Origin: Hypholoma sublateritium FD-334 SS-4
Lineage: Eukaryota; Basidiomycota; Agaricomycetes; Agaricales; Strophariaceae
Assembly: GCA_000827495.1 (NCBI GenBank)
Contig: KN817522.1
Coordinates: 62,001 to 126,000 of the forward strand
Reading direction: 5' to 3'
Length of the DNA: 64,000 bases
Below are positions 24,819-36,532 of this stretch, one piece after another. The translations under genes and the position numbers were made by a program. Every line of letters starts with the position of its first letter. The stretch's first letter is position 1. The notes under the pieces were generated by a model. That model did no database searches and had not been told where the DNA came from. It saw only the letters and a program-made list of their open reading frames with translations.

Positions 24819-25334
24819 AATAGAGGGGAATCGGGGGATAATAGGCACGTGTGGAGAAGGCGTATCGCGGAGACGCGTCAAGTGCGCGTGCACCATGGTC
24901 CATGGGAGTCGGGACTCAAAATGAGCGCTCACAGGGTGTGTGTTGTAAGCTGGCTTCGGCCAGGCTGTAAATACAAATGTAATCCTGAAGGTACACGCGG
25001 TTGGTGGAATGACCGACTACCTACTTGGGTAATTGAGTATGATTCCAATTAGCGAAGCTCTTTCTCGCGGATATTTTGTGTGCTTTCTTTGACGCGATCC
25101 ACAAAACTTNAAAAGATTTAATATGGCACGGATAGTTACGGAATAATATTTTCACACTCACATCCTTCATATTGTCCATCTGAGCGTTTGATTTTGGCAT
25201 CAGACATATAATGGAAGCCAAACGACAGCAAAAAGACAGTTCCAGGTTCCCGTGCTTGAAATGTGACTACTTACAATTTACAATGGCCGACTCTGTGTTT
25301 CATCTGTGTTATACTTACTCATTGGACACTCTGA

Positions 25335-25730
25335 TATTCCGCGCCACTGTTTAGAGAGAGAACTCTTATAAGCGCATAAGGTGCATGAGCGCTTGGCCGA
25401 GCGCGCGCGAGGAAAGTAAGTGCGTCTGAAAAATGACATTGGCGCCTTGTTCGGTGAGGTACGTCACGTGACTGTCCGTTTTCTTCGTTTTTGGGCCCTT
25501 CTTCCTTTTTACTTGCCTCAAATATGATTATTGAAACNNTATTNCAGGCTTAAAATGATCAAATATGAGTATGACCAGCGAGATACGTCGCTGAATGCCT
25601 TCAGTTTTTTAGCCTGAGNACTATAAAATGATGAGATAAGATGCTTAGATCACCATCATTGACTTACCCGAGCCACGTAGCTGATCGCAAAATCCGAATT
25701 TGAACCTCGTAGCTCTCGTCTACCGTAGTC
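25335..25730 (-). repeat. Right terminal inverted repeat
   Basis: Inverted partner of 24440-24818. It is slightly longer because of small insertions, including an extra GCGCGCG stretch near 25400. Confidence 0.75.
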
Positions 25731-25978
25731 TTACATAAAAAACGGCGCAATTAATTCTCTCGGGGGAATTCATGATTCTGATGCAAAGGAACCCAGCTGG
25801 ACCCTTGAAGACCCTTGATGAAGATTGGCGACCGGATTGTGTACTGATACTCAATATAGATTGATCTTCTCATGCCACTGGCCAGGCTACAGTACATAAT
25901 AACCAATGGCGAATGCTCCCTTTGCCAACACCACCTTAAAACACTCTCGTCGGTTGCTTTATCGGACTGCTGGCAGCA

Positions 25979-28562
25979 ATGTCCGTAACTTTCTATATGA
26001 AAGCTTTCGTCGCAGTTGCGCTGCCAATCTACACACTTTGGTCTCTCATCCGGGACCGCTTTGTCAAATCTGCTCTTAATAACATACCGGGACCTCCTTC
26101 GGAATCATTCTTTACAGGTGAGGTGGAGCATCATCGCATCGCCTTTGGGTTCCTAGAGCTTTGGAATAGGTGTTCTTGAAAGTTTCTTCAACAACCACGG
26201 ATGGGACTATCACAAGAAGCTGGCGGAAACATGTAAATGACCTTCACCTGTATCTCACGTCGGAGCCAAAGATGTTGATGGTACGCGCACAGACGGAGGG
26301 ATCATGAAAATCAAAGCAGTTTTCGGAGTATGTCACCTATCATTGTTCTTCCATCCTGTCCCGGGTCTGACTCTACAATGTTTAGGAAAACGAACTTTAC
26401 GTATTTGACCCCAAAGCGTTGCATCATATATTTGTCAAGGTTCGTAGACGATGCCACACTGCTAGAAATTCGGTGTAATCATGTTGCCTCTAGGACCAGG
26501 ACATCTTCGAGGAGACCCCCCAATGGATCCAGTGCGTAGATTCATTCTAAGGTCAATGTCGCCCCTACAACGCAGATAAATACTCAGGGGAAACGGTGTT
26601 GTCTATGGACCAGGGCTTTTGGCCACCCTTGGTAAAGTCGATCATGCAACGTTTGCGTCAACAAGAAATTGAAGTAGAGCTGCTTACAGGGGAACAGCAT
26701 CGTAAGCAAAGGAAGATGCTCAACCCAGTTTTCTCTACTGCCCATATGCGTGACATGAGTACGGCGCCCATTCATTCATTTATGCTGTCTAGCTGAACGT
26801 TCGTACAGTGCCTATATTCTATGACGTGACCGACAAGGTACTTTTGATGGTAAACCGCGTATTTCCTTCCTCATCGTGATATTACCAGCTTCGAGATGCG
26901 ATGCTGGCCCGAGTAAAAAATACCCCTACGGAGGTATGCGTCCTGTCCATTCTTCCGTTACTCACATTTTTTATTAACACATTGTAGATTGAACTCCTTT
27001 CGTGGATGACACGTACAGCCTTGGAACTAATTGGTCAAAGCGGACTCGGATATTCGTTTGACTCGATGACAGCAGACGCAGCCCCTCATCCCTACAGCAA
27101 AGCAGCCAAGAGCCTTGAGTATGTCTTAACATATCGCCAACTTCTCGCCGTACCGTATAACTGAAAATTTCCAGGCTCGCCTGGGGTAAACTTCGACTCT
27201 CGACAGCTTACTTGTTGCCTCCATTATCGAAGATTGGGAGCGCTAAATTCCGCCGTTTTGTCGTTGATCTTGTTCCTTGGAAAGATGTCCACGACGTTCG
27301 GGACATTGTGGATGTCCTTACGAAGACCTCGACCGATATCTTCGAACTCAAAAAGAAAGCATTTGCGGAGGGTGACGAGGCTTTGGCTAAGCAAGTTGGT
27401 CGCGGAAAGGATATTTTGAGCATTCTTCGTGCGTTTCGACTGCTATCCTCCTTCAACAAAGATGCTGATGAACGCACATCCAGTAAAAGCAAATCTATCA
27501 GCTTCGAAGGAAGACAGCATGACCGAAGAAGAGATACTTGGTCAGATGTCGTGAGTAATGAACAACTGTCTCTAGGGTCTAAATTGAGTACCTATCTATC
27601 TTCTGGGGTCGCAAGGTCCTTGATCTATGCTGCTATGGACACAACCTCTAGTGCTCTGTCGCGAACATTCCATTTACTCGCAATCCATCAAGACATGCAG
27701 GACAGGCTTCGGGCAGAGATCAAGGAGGCCAAAAGACAACAAGGAGGCAATCTACCCTACGATCAACTGGTTGGTCTGCCTTACTTAGATGCTCTTTGTC
27801 GCGAATCCCTCAGATTGCAAGTCTCCGTTTGTTTCGCTCGTACTATGGTCTCACTAATTGTTATTTGTAGGCACTCGCCTGTCCCTCTAGTAAGAAGAAT
27901 GTATGTTCCGACTTTCGTGTACTCTCACTACTCGTGGCTCTCTGACTCATCATCATTTCAGTGCTCGTCAAGATATCATGCTCCCTCTTTCCACTCCCAT
28001 CAAAGGCATGGATGGTCGAGAAATAACCGAAGTCTTCGTCCCCAATGACACAAAGCTTACCATCGGAATAATGGCCTCCAACCGCAATCCCGAATTATGG
28101 GGAGCCGATGCCGAAGAGTTCAACCCAGAGAGATGGCTGAAGCCTCTTCCTGAATCACTTGTTGCTGCCCATCTACCAGGAGTGTATTCCCACCTGTAAG
28201 TGGCTAGCAGTGTTGCAATAATTGTCACTCATGAAACTCTACTCCAGAATGACATTCATCGGTGGCAGCCGGGCCTGCATGTGAGTATTTCAGTCGTTAT
28301 AGCTCTTGGGTGGACAAAATCTGACCATGGTTATTAACAGCGGCTTCAAGTTCTCTCAGCTTGAAATGAGTTAGTAGTCACGCTAATTAATCCGATCGTG
28401 CTCTAAACACTCTTGACAGAGGTTGTTTTATTGACTTTAATCGAGTCGTTCCGGTTCACCCTTTCAGACAAGGAAATCAATTGGGAGATGGTCGAGATTG
28501 TCGCCCCAGTGCCTGTCGGAGAAGAAGCGCCCAGGCTTCCCATCGTTTTACAGCGGATCTAA
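25979..28562 (+). CDS. Cytochrome P450 monooxygenase, class E (paralogue of 3660-6230)
   Basis: Haem monooxygenase with an N-terminal anchor: start MSVTFYMKAFVAVALPIY, hinge NIPGPPSESFFTG. Exons then read VLESFFNNHGWDYHKK, ENELYVFDPKALHHIFVK, GPGLLATLG and HRKQRKMLNPVFSTAHMRD. They continue with SWMTRTALELIGQSGLGYSF, the I-helix stretch YAAMDTTSSALSRTFHLL (about 27628-27680), RESLRL (ExxR), FNPERW (about 28125) and FIGGSRACI with GFKFSQLEM for the haem loop (28257-28375). The protein ends PRLPIVLQRI, stop at 28560-28562. All exons splice in frame by eye. Sequence and intron positions match the minus-strand P450 at 3.7-6.2 kb closely, so the two arose by duplication. Substrate is unknown. Confidence 0.9.
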
Positions 28563-29292
28563 GGAGGGTGCTTACCATGAGTAATATACAGAATTGCTCT
28601 AGGATGAAATATTGTATGATGTGGCATGTACCGGTTCCAAGTCTTCTTTATTTAATCGTCAATTCCGAGTCTTTCAAGTTTCTTTCTATTCTTTGCTTCG
28701 TAGGTGAAGGTCTTTCGGATCTTCATGTGTATATGTATGGGATCGTCTTGATCCTGTTCGACCCCTACAAGCTGCATACATATGGTACACAAGAATCAAG
28801 CTCAAGATTGATTCCGTCGACCCCAAGTTATGTACGGTCAACTTGGACTCGACTTGGACAGACTTGGACGCGGTGGCGAGATCAATGAATTTCCCACGAA
28901 ACGTTAGTATCGACTGCATTTGATGCCTTGCTCATACCACATGGCATGTCAACACCTGAGAGTAAATCCTTTGTTTCTAACGACTTTTTCTGTTTTCTGT
29001 GCTCTCCATTCTCCTGCTCCAACGGGTTTTCATCAAGAAGAACCCGAAATTTTTGGACAAGCCTTTGACTGCGTTGCTTAATCAAATCTCTCGCAGGTGG
29101 ACCTGCTCGCTGCTCCGATGGCCGAACGATGAAGTTCGAACACGCTGCTTACGCGTTTACGATAGGGATGCCGACCCACGCTACTTCCCACAGTTCAAAT
29201 AAAATCAGCATTGAGGCGCCCATCGTCGGAGAGTACATAATATACGGAAGACAGGATACTTATTGGTCGTCTCCTTGACCACCCAACGAGCA
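28563..29292. other. Intergenic region, no gene recognised
   Basis: About 730 bases after the second P450. A 67-codon frame at 28999-29202 could be an upstream exon of the next gene but has no supporting motif. Otherwise nothing seen. Confidence 0.4.
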
Positions 29293-31484
29293 ATGGGAGT
29301 GGGCAATCTTCTTGGAGAATTCCGATCATCATGCTTCAAGCTACTCAAAGCAGATAGGCCCATCTTCTCTCAAAGCGTGGCTCTTGTACGCATTTCCAGA
29401 AAACTGCTCCAACTGGAATCAACATTGCTAGAGGATGAAGAACGGGGAACAGATCTACTCAAGTGAGCGTCTCTTGAGCTGGTTTCCCTTGCAAGGCCAA
29501 TGAGTCCTTAATATCGATTTGATCCCTCATCCGCAGCGCCTTAGTTAGCATTAGATGCGCGTTAGAGTTATCGCAGGTCAAGACCCCCAATAAAGGCGAG
29601 GTAGATAGAGCCTTCAGAACCGCAAGGGATTCTATCGAAAAGCATGTTTCCAAATATTTGCTTATCAGGTTCGTTTGCATGGTCGTGGTCAGAAATTGTA
29701 GAGAGGGACGGTGCACTTATGGCAATGGCACGGATCTGAAGTCTGGAAGATATAAAGAATATGTTACAACAAGGGGAACGTGGAGATGCTAGGGTCGAAG
29801 AACAGATTTCAGATAGCAATTCAAGAACAAAACAGATGTTGAAGATGTTCCAGGTATAATCTGCCTCAGTCTTACATCCAGATTACATATATTGACTCTA
29901 TACGATCAAACCACAGTCCAAGTCCTTGTCCCTCACCCTTGTCCTTTACCCCCCGGCTCTAATAAGCAAGCAAAAAGGAAAACCGGTAGATTCACTAGCC
30001 ATTCCATGTAATTTTCTTCCATATACTATGATCCAAAAAAACGGACTCACCCAAATCTTATTCCCTACAGGCAAGATAAATCAGGAGATGACTCTCGACA
30101 GTCTTTTGTGTCGAATGCCTCTGACGATAGCCAAAGACTGGATTTTCTCTCTGGGATTAAATCCCTTTTGTTATCCCGAAGAACCGACGATTCAGAAAGC
30201 TATCAACTCCTCCCGCAAGATCTGGCGCGCCTTCGAAGCTTTTAGGACTTTGAAGGAAACAAAGGATTTGATGCCAACTGAAAAGATCCACATTGTTATG
30301 GATCGCGGTTTTCTGATTCATGTTGGGTGGCTACTTGAACCCCCTCGCATCTTCGGAAATGCATGGCCCCTTCAAATTATAAAATCTATTCCCCTTCCAG
30401 GTGGACGTTCTACTATTCAATATGAACATTCTACCACTGCTGCCATGAAAAGTAAGTTTAGTACCACCATGCATTATTGATCATACGGGTTCTCACCACA
30501 ACTCTTTACGTTGCCAAGCCTTGACAGGAGACATCATTCTAGCCGTTGACTCGAGGATCGACATCTGGGGAAAGTTACGAGACCATAACAGTACAGAAAA
30601 TGTCGATATACCAAAGCCTGACTGCGGGCATAAGCTAACTTCGTGGTCCATTCACGACTTGGTAAGTCTGATCGTTGCATCTATTTATGTTATGAAAGTT
30701 AATGATGAGGCATTTATTTCCGAAGAAATTGGCACCTTCTTCGTCGCAATCGACGCTTGTTGTGCCAGAAACTGTACAGGAAGCCACTACGCCTTCGTTC
30801 ACTTTCCCGCAGCCCTCGTCATACTTCGGCCATGGATCTGCGTCTGCTTCAGTGCAAACGTTTCCTATGGTACAACTGTCACTATCTTCCGCTTCCGCTT
30901 CCTTTCCCTCAACGCCTTCCGTTCAAGCGATTCCTGTGGAACAAACACCGATCTTTCCTCTTTCCCCCTCTTTGCCCTCACCACCTTTCCTTCAAACGAC
31001 TCCTTTGGAGCAGTCGCCGCCATTTCCGACTCCCCTTCCCTCACGACCCCCAGTCTTTGCCAAAACAAGTCCTGCGGTGGAACCGCCCCTGCCTTCTACT
31101 TCGGCTTTGCATGCACCATCTTCTGCCCAAACTCCCCCAGTGGAACCGCTACTACTACCTACTTCCTCTCCCCCTGGTCCACCAGGCTCTAAGAACGTGG
31201 CCGTTACCAAGCAAAAGAATTCGCTCCCTGGAGGTTATGACGGAAATCGTGACAGCGATGCAAATTCAGACATTACCCTTGTCGCTCAGTCGCTGGCAAT
31301 CAAGCAAGGTCTTTCAGCGAAAATTCCAACGAGAACCGATACTCCTACAGAAACCCTCCCAAGAGGAAGGATGCGGGCGTTGCAAATTGAATCAAAGCAG
31401 AAGCCTATGAGCTGGTTTGAACGCGGAAAGAAATTTGTGAAGGATGTCGTCACCGGTGCTATGAAGGGGACATCGGAAACCTGA
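29293..31484 (+). CDS. Uncharacterised protein with Pro/Ser/Thr-rich repeat tail
   Basis: Starts MGVGNLLGEFRSSCFKLLKA at 29293; the first exons are helical (ISRKLLQLESTLLEDEER, then LEDIKNMLQQGERGDARVE). A large exon (about 29919-30451) codes a globular-looking region (KSLSLTLVLYPPALISK ... MDRGFLIHVGWLLEPPRIFG), and GDIILAVDSRIDIWGKLRD follows. After an intron near 30665, the tail holds about five degenerate repeats of 22-23 residues around V-Q-x-x-P-x-E-Q (VQAIPVEQTPIFPLSP, LQTTPLEQSPPFPTPLP, AQTPPVEPLLLPTS). The C-terminus is basic and amphipathic (MSWFERGKKFVKDVVTGAMK), stop at 31484. I recognise no known domain. The tail frame is firm because two other frames there are open only through repeat bias. 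Confidence 0.65.
30845..31190 (+). repeat. Degenerate tandem repeats of about 66-69 bp in coding sequence
   Basis: Roughly five copies encoding the Pro/Ser/Thr-rich unit. Each copy contains a CAAACG or similar start and a GTGGAACA-like core. Length is a multiple of three, so copy-number change would keep the frame. Confidence 0.5.
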
Positions 31485-31680
31485 CGTACTTTTATGTAGT
31501 ATGTGTAGTACTTAGTAACCGGACAACCGGGCCGGGTGCACTTAAGTGAACGGGAATGCGGACTGAGGAACGAGGAACGCGTCACGGTTGCACTTGACCA
31601 TAGCGAAATCACTAGTGTTCGTACCCACTCACAACACACGTTTCCGGCCGAATCCTACAGGTTATCAAGAAACAGGAACT

Positions 31681-32763
31681 ATGCAAGCCAAATCTTCTAC
31701 GGGGTCGACTCGTACATTCCCCCCGCTGTATGTCCCCGCGGGTGACACAGTGAAAGACAGGCTCGCCTTCATCCACATCCTTGAACGACTCAAGGTACGG
31801 GCCAAAACTGAGATCCACCAGTTCGTCGTGTTGAAATATCCTTGCAGACTCAAAAACGCACAGGTTGGGTAGATCACAAGGTATGAATACGGCATGCTCT
31901 TTCGGCAGTGTGAATGAACGCGCGCAGATTCCGAATCCTGAAAGGTATGTTTTCACCAACCCAATGTCCAAACAGATTATTCAACACAATTCATGGCGAA
32001 ATGAGCATATCGGACCATATGTATAGGATGGCTATGTTCGCAATGCTTTCTGAAGATCCGAAGCTGGACATATCAAAGTTAGCGCAGTCGTTCTTGCTCT
32101 TGCCTATAATTTCTGATAATTGAAGCGACGTTTCCTTCAGATGTGTGATGATGGCGCTCGTACATGACCTCGCGGAAGCCCAAGGTAAGTTAACCCGTTC
32201 ATGTGAGATATATAAATGCTCAGTCTATTTGTCTCTCAAAGTTGGAGACATCGCCCCACGGGAAAACATACCAAAAGCTGAAAAACACCGCTTGGAAGCA
32301 GAAGCCATGCATAATTTTGTGCAGGACATGTTGCACGACTGCCCCGCCGCGCAGAGGATAAACTCGTTATGGCTTGTGAGCTACATTTTCAATGAAGAGT
32401 TCACGGATCTTATCAAATATAAATCGCCTAGGAATACGAAGAAGGCCAAACATCGGAAGCTAAATTTGTCAAAGGTAGGGTCCCAGAACGAGCTTGTATA
32501 AGGGTTCCTGACCATATTTTAGATCTTGACCGTTTTGAGATGGCATCGCAAGGTGTGTTGAATACAATCCTTTGATCTGAAAGGTCGCTGGCACTGACAT
32601 GAATCCCACAGCCCACGAATACGAAAAGGCCCACGACGTAAGCCTACAAGGATTTTTCGACAGCAGCATTCCCAAACTCCAACACCCCCAAGTTCGATCT
32701 TGGGGTGAAGACTTACTGATTGAGCGAGAATCACTGCGACAAGAACGCAGAAAGGAACAATAA
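31681..32763 (+). CDS. HDDC2: HD-domain 5'-deoxynucleotidase, HDDC2/YfbR type
   Basis: Removes phosphate from (deoxy)nucleoside 5'-monophosphates; metal-dependent, probably cytosolic. The start MQAKSSTGSTRTFPPL at 31681 is followed by DRLAFIHILERLK, then short exons TQKRTGWVDHK and IPNPE. The first metal ligand lies in SDHMYRMAMFAM (about 31990-32040), the HD pair in MMALVHDLAEAQ (32150-32184), and GDIAPRENIPKAEK follows after an intron. EYEEGQTSEAKFVKDLDRFE carries the last conserved acidic residue (the exon join is near 32476-32521). The end is WGEDLLIERESLRQERRKEQ, stop at 32761-32763. Seven or so small exons. Its 3' end lies 91 bases from the stop of ADE17, convergent. Confidence 0.85.
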
Positions 32764-32854
32764 ATCTATCGGGCTTATTTTCGGCTACATACAAAGAAAA
32801 GAATGGCCATAGGTTTCTTTCCCTCTTGAGCTCTCGTCATGAAATAACCTGGTT

Positions 32855-35038
32855 TTAATGGTGGAAGAGTCTTAGCGAAGTGTGCGCAAAGATCATGCGA
32901 TGTTCATCAGCAGCTTTGATACATTCCTCGTCCATGACGCTTCCGCTTGGCGCGGCCAGGTATCTCACACCGCTCTTCCGCGCACGGTGCACATTGTCGG
33001 GGAAGGGGAAGAAGGCATCGCTGGAGCATGCCACGCCGTCAAGCTTGGCTGCCCACTCTTTTTTCTCGGCTTCGGCCAGAGGCTCTACCGCTCCCTCGAA
33101 AAGTCCTTCCCAGTGATCTTTCTCGCTGCCTTCGAGGACCTCGCCCGACACATAGAGGTCGATTGCGTTAGCCTTCTCGGCACGCTTGACGCCCTTCTTG
33201 AAAGGGAGCGCGAGCACGCGGGGGTGGTGGCGGAGCCACCAGAGATCGGCCTTGCCACCCGCGAGGCGGGTACAGTGGATGCGCGATTGTTGACCAGCAC
33301 CGATGCCGATAATCGATCCGTGGAATGCATATGCGACACTGTTCGATTGTGTGTACTTGAGCGCCAGGGTGGCTACAATCAGGTCCGTGATAGCACCAGA
33401 GGGCACCTATGGTGAAATAATTCATCAGCGTGCAAACGCAAACCGGCCTGACGCAAACTTACCTCCTTGTTCTGAGTAACAATGTTCTCGAACAGTTTCT
33501 TGTCGATCTTGCAGTTATTCCTGTTCTGGCGGAGGTGCACTCCGTATACCTGCTTAGTTTCGACGTCTTCGGGAACGTAGGTGGGGTCGATCTGCCAGAA
33601 GGTTAGCATTTGCTTCGGTACAACACGGGCTGATTGATTAAGTACGGACTTCGAGCACACAGTACTTTCCAGCCTTCTTCTTGCTGAGAACATCCAGAGC
33701 TTCTTTCGAATATCCAGGGGCGATGATTCCGTCTGACACCTCGCGCGAGATGATCTTAGCCGTAGCAAGATCGCAAGGCGCAGACAGCGCAACGAAGTCG
33801 CCGAAGGATGACATACGGTCGGCGCCTATCAGTTTAATTTTAGTTCATTATCGCGTGTGCAAAAAAATCCACAACTTGCCTCGCGCACGGGCATACGCAG
33901 AGGCCAAAGCAGTCAAGGGCTCCTTTAGGTCATCGACACCGTAGACCTTCTTCTCCGTTTCATCCAGCTCGATTCCGACAGCCGCGCCGGCGGGAGAGAC
34001 GTGCTTGAAGGAAGCGGCAGCGGGGAGTTCAAGGGCTTCTTGCAATTCCTTAACCAACGCGTATGCGTTGAGCGCGTCGAGTAAGTTGATGTATCCGGGT
34101 GACCCGCATAAGACTAGAATACCGTTATGTCTAAACAAAAATGCGAGAAAAAGTTGTGCAATCTTGTACCTTTGAAAGGGAGCTTCCCTTTGGTCACAAA
34201 TGCTTGGGCCGGCTTTTGGTGGGGATTAGCGCCGTATCGCAGCGACATGCGCTGAACGGGAGCAGCCAATTGGTCGACGGGAAGTTCTGCGCTCGCGTAC
34301 TGCTCTCTGAGGTAGCCGCTGATGGCATCGTCGTATTGCGATGTCATCTCAAACGCCTTCAGCGCCAACTTGCTCTTCAAATTCTGACTAATGTTTCCTT
34401 GACCTTGCGTGAATGCCTCGAGAAATTCCTTGTAGTCAGTAGGATCGGAGAGAATGGACACGCGTGCGTGGTTCTTTGCGGCTGCACGGAGCAGAGTGAC
34501 GCCTCCAATGTCGATTTCTTCGACAGCATCTGCGAGAGTGCATCCAGGCTTTGAGACAGTCTCGACGAATGGATAAAGGTTGCAGACGACGATAGAGATG
34601 GGGGAGATACTGTGGGCTTCGAGATCCTTCTGGTCAGATGCAATGTCGCGAGCGAGAATACCTGTAGGTCGTTAATGAAACTTTTTCTGAGACGATTGCA
34701 TGTTGTATGTACATACCACCATGGACAACAGGATGCAGTGTCTTCACCCTGCCTCCGAGCATTTCCGGGGCTTTTGTGATGTCCGAAACATCTCTGCGTA
34801 AATGATGAGACTTATTTTCAGTCGGAAAATGAGGCGACCTACTCAATAGGGATCCCTGCCTCTCTGATCTTCTTGGCTGTTCCGCCTGAGCCCAAGAGAC
34901 GAACTCCGGCAGCTTGAAGGCCCTTCGCAAGATCCAAGAGATCGGTCTTGTCATAAACAGACAGTAAAGCTGGGGCAAGGGATCTCAGATGGCGTGGATA
35001 TAGTTCAATGGGTACTACTAACCAATTGGTTGTGCCAT
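32855..35038 (-). CDS. ADE17: Bifunctional AICAR formyltransferase / IMP cyclohydrolase
   Basis: Catalyses the last two steps of de novo purine synthesis: AICAR plus 10-formyl-THF to FAICAR, then closure to IMP. The start [20 protein letters not shown] at 35038 leads into the cyclohydrolase domain ([50 protein letters not shown]). The transformylase domain shows [30 protein letters not shown] (containing the conserved Lys-His pair), [13 protein letters not shown] and [20 protein letters not shown]. The end is [12 protein letters not shown], stop at 32855-32857. Five or six short introns (for example near 33415-33460 and 33830-33880). Length, about 600 residues, is normal. Coenzyme supply links it functionally to the folate gene MET13 at 54.5 kb, although they are not clustered. 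Confidence 0.95.
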
Positions 35039-35959
35039 GGTGGAGATGTGGACAAAATTAAATAATCGATTCAACCAAGATTCAATATTCAGCGCTATGG
35101 CGCGGACGTACGATTAGATCCGCATAGATAAGACACTCCGGCCCGGTACGCGCGAAATCCCATCATCGACAAAAACCACCACCACCACCACCACCACCGA
35201 CCCCCACCCCCACCCCCACCAGTTTATTTCAAATTCGCCGTTCATTTGCATCACGCCCTCATTGTGCCCGTCGTCATCATTTGCAATCCACCACTGGCAT
35301 TCATTCAATCTCTCCAAAGCAGCCGCAGTATACGCCCAAAGTCCGATGTCTCAGTCATCATCGCACCCTATCCCGTCCTTTGCACTCGTCACAACGTCAA
35401 TTTCTCGACACTAGGACTTTCGATAGACCGGGCCTCGCACCCCCCCTCCTGCTTTGTTGATGTCAGCAGTTCGGACAGCATCACGGACAACTCGAGCGGT
35501 GTTAAGCACCGACCGCCAAGTTTTTTGGTTTTCGTCCATCCGTCATCATTCTGGTATCGCACTTCCACCATTGTTTCAAGCCCCTCTTCCCCTTCCCTGG
35601 TGTTTTGCCACATTCCTATTGTCCAAAACCTCGACAACAAATGGGATGATATCGCTCTCGGAGGACAACTTGAGGACAAGGGTTTCAATTGGCGAGAATG
35701 ACGTCATGTAGGGTGGTTTTAATTTTTCTTGGCGTTTTGATTTTTCTTCCCTCCTTCCCTCAATCCGCAACGTCACATTACACCATATTGTTGTGCCACC
35801 GGTGGCAGCTTTTGCATTTGGGGAGTGCTAGTCCGGCCAACGTCCCCCTTACAGCATTATGATCCATTTACTTATATTATACATACTCTACGAGCTGGCG
35901 AGGTACCGCATGTAATATGTGGTCACCTGAGTTACATATGTAACGTAGTCAGTCGAAAT
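35039..35959. other. ADE17 upstream region, no gene recognised
   Basis: About 920 bases up to the 36 kb element. It carries the simple repeat at 35169-35221 and several plus-strand open frames under 155 codons without motifs (35246-35701 is the longest). The ADE17 promoter should lie in the first few hundred bases. Confidence 0.4.
35169..35221. repeat. (CCA)n / (CCCCCA)n simple repeat
   Basis: About nine ACC triplets followed by four CCCCCA-type units. It lies 131-183 bases upstream of the ADE17 start. On the ADE17 coding strand it is a G-rich tract with four runs of five G. Confidence 0.85.
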
Positions 35960-36532
35960 TAGGGACGTTCAATTCCGGACGCAGCGTCGCAGCTGCAGCG
36001 ACGCAGCCAGCTGCGACTGCTTTGTCAGAAATATTTAAATGTCCGCGAGCCGGCCGCGTTACATTCTGTCCCCAGTTTCAAGCATGGCCAAACAAATATC
36101 GGTAACTATGCTCTTGATCAGCTCGTTGTCGCGGCGGTGGTTTGAGCTCGTCGTCTCTAACAGCGAGCTCGTCTTTTAGCCAAAATATTGAATATATTCA
36201 AGGCGCTTTGAGACTATATTGACCAATAATGAATTTCATACACTGTGAAGAGATATTNATAGATTTACAGTGTTCTGGGGTAAGATATCATGCATTTACT
36301 ACAAGCGCCAACGGCGGCGGGCAAGCGGCGGGAACAGGCGGGAACCGCGGAAGACGATGAGCGNGATCAGTTAGCACCGGTTGCCACATGTGCCGTTTGT
36401 GACTCTGTTGTTTGTTGATGATCAGGTCACACGCAACTAACCGGCGGACACTGAAAATCTTGGATGACAAAGCGGTCGCAGCTCGCAGCGTCGCAGCAGC
36501 TGCGACGCTGCGTCCGGAATTGAACGTCCCTA
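35960..36532. mobile_element. Non-autonomous DNA transposon (MITE-like), 0.57 kb
   Basis: Inverted terminal repeats start GGGACGTTCAATTCCGGAC at 35962 and, on the other strand, at 36530; 36 bases match perfectly and the match continues imperfectly for about ten more. Borders read TA-GGGACG ... CGTCCC-TA, so a TA duplication is possible (Tc1/mariner-like); ATT on both sides is the alternative. The subterminal part is built of GCAGC/GTCGC motifs that are themselves palindromic. The interior has no transposase. Confidence 0.8.

Larger units (their letters stand above)
24440..25730. mobile_element. Non-autonomous element with long terminal inverted repeats (Mutator-like or fold-back)
   Basis: The left arm at 24440-24818 and right arm at 25335-25730 are near-identical inverted copies: CTACGGTAGACGAGAG starts the left arm, and its complement ends the right arm. 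They enclose about 520 bases without a transposase. The 8-base direct repeat AGTCTTAC occurs at both borders (24434-24441 and 25727-25734) and overlaps the palindromic tip CTAC..GTAG, so the true target duplication could be 5-9 bases. Arms of hundreds of bases plus an 8-9 base duplication fit Mutator-like elements; a fold-back element is the alternative. Several n bases lie in the arms. Confidence 0.75.

Noticed and set aside
30521..31410. Two further long plus-strand frames over the repeat tail
   Set aside because: Shadows of the repeat-rich exon; they do not connect in phase to the upstream conserved exons.
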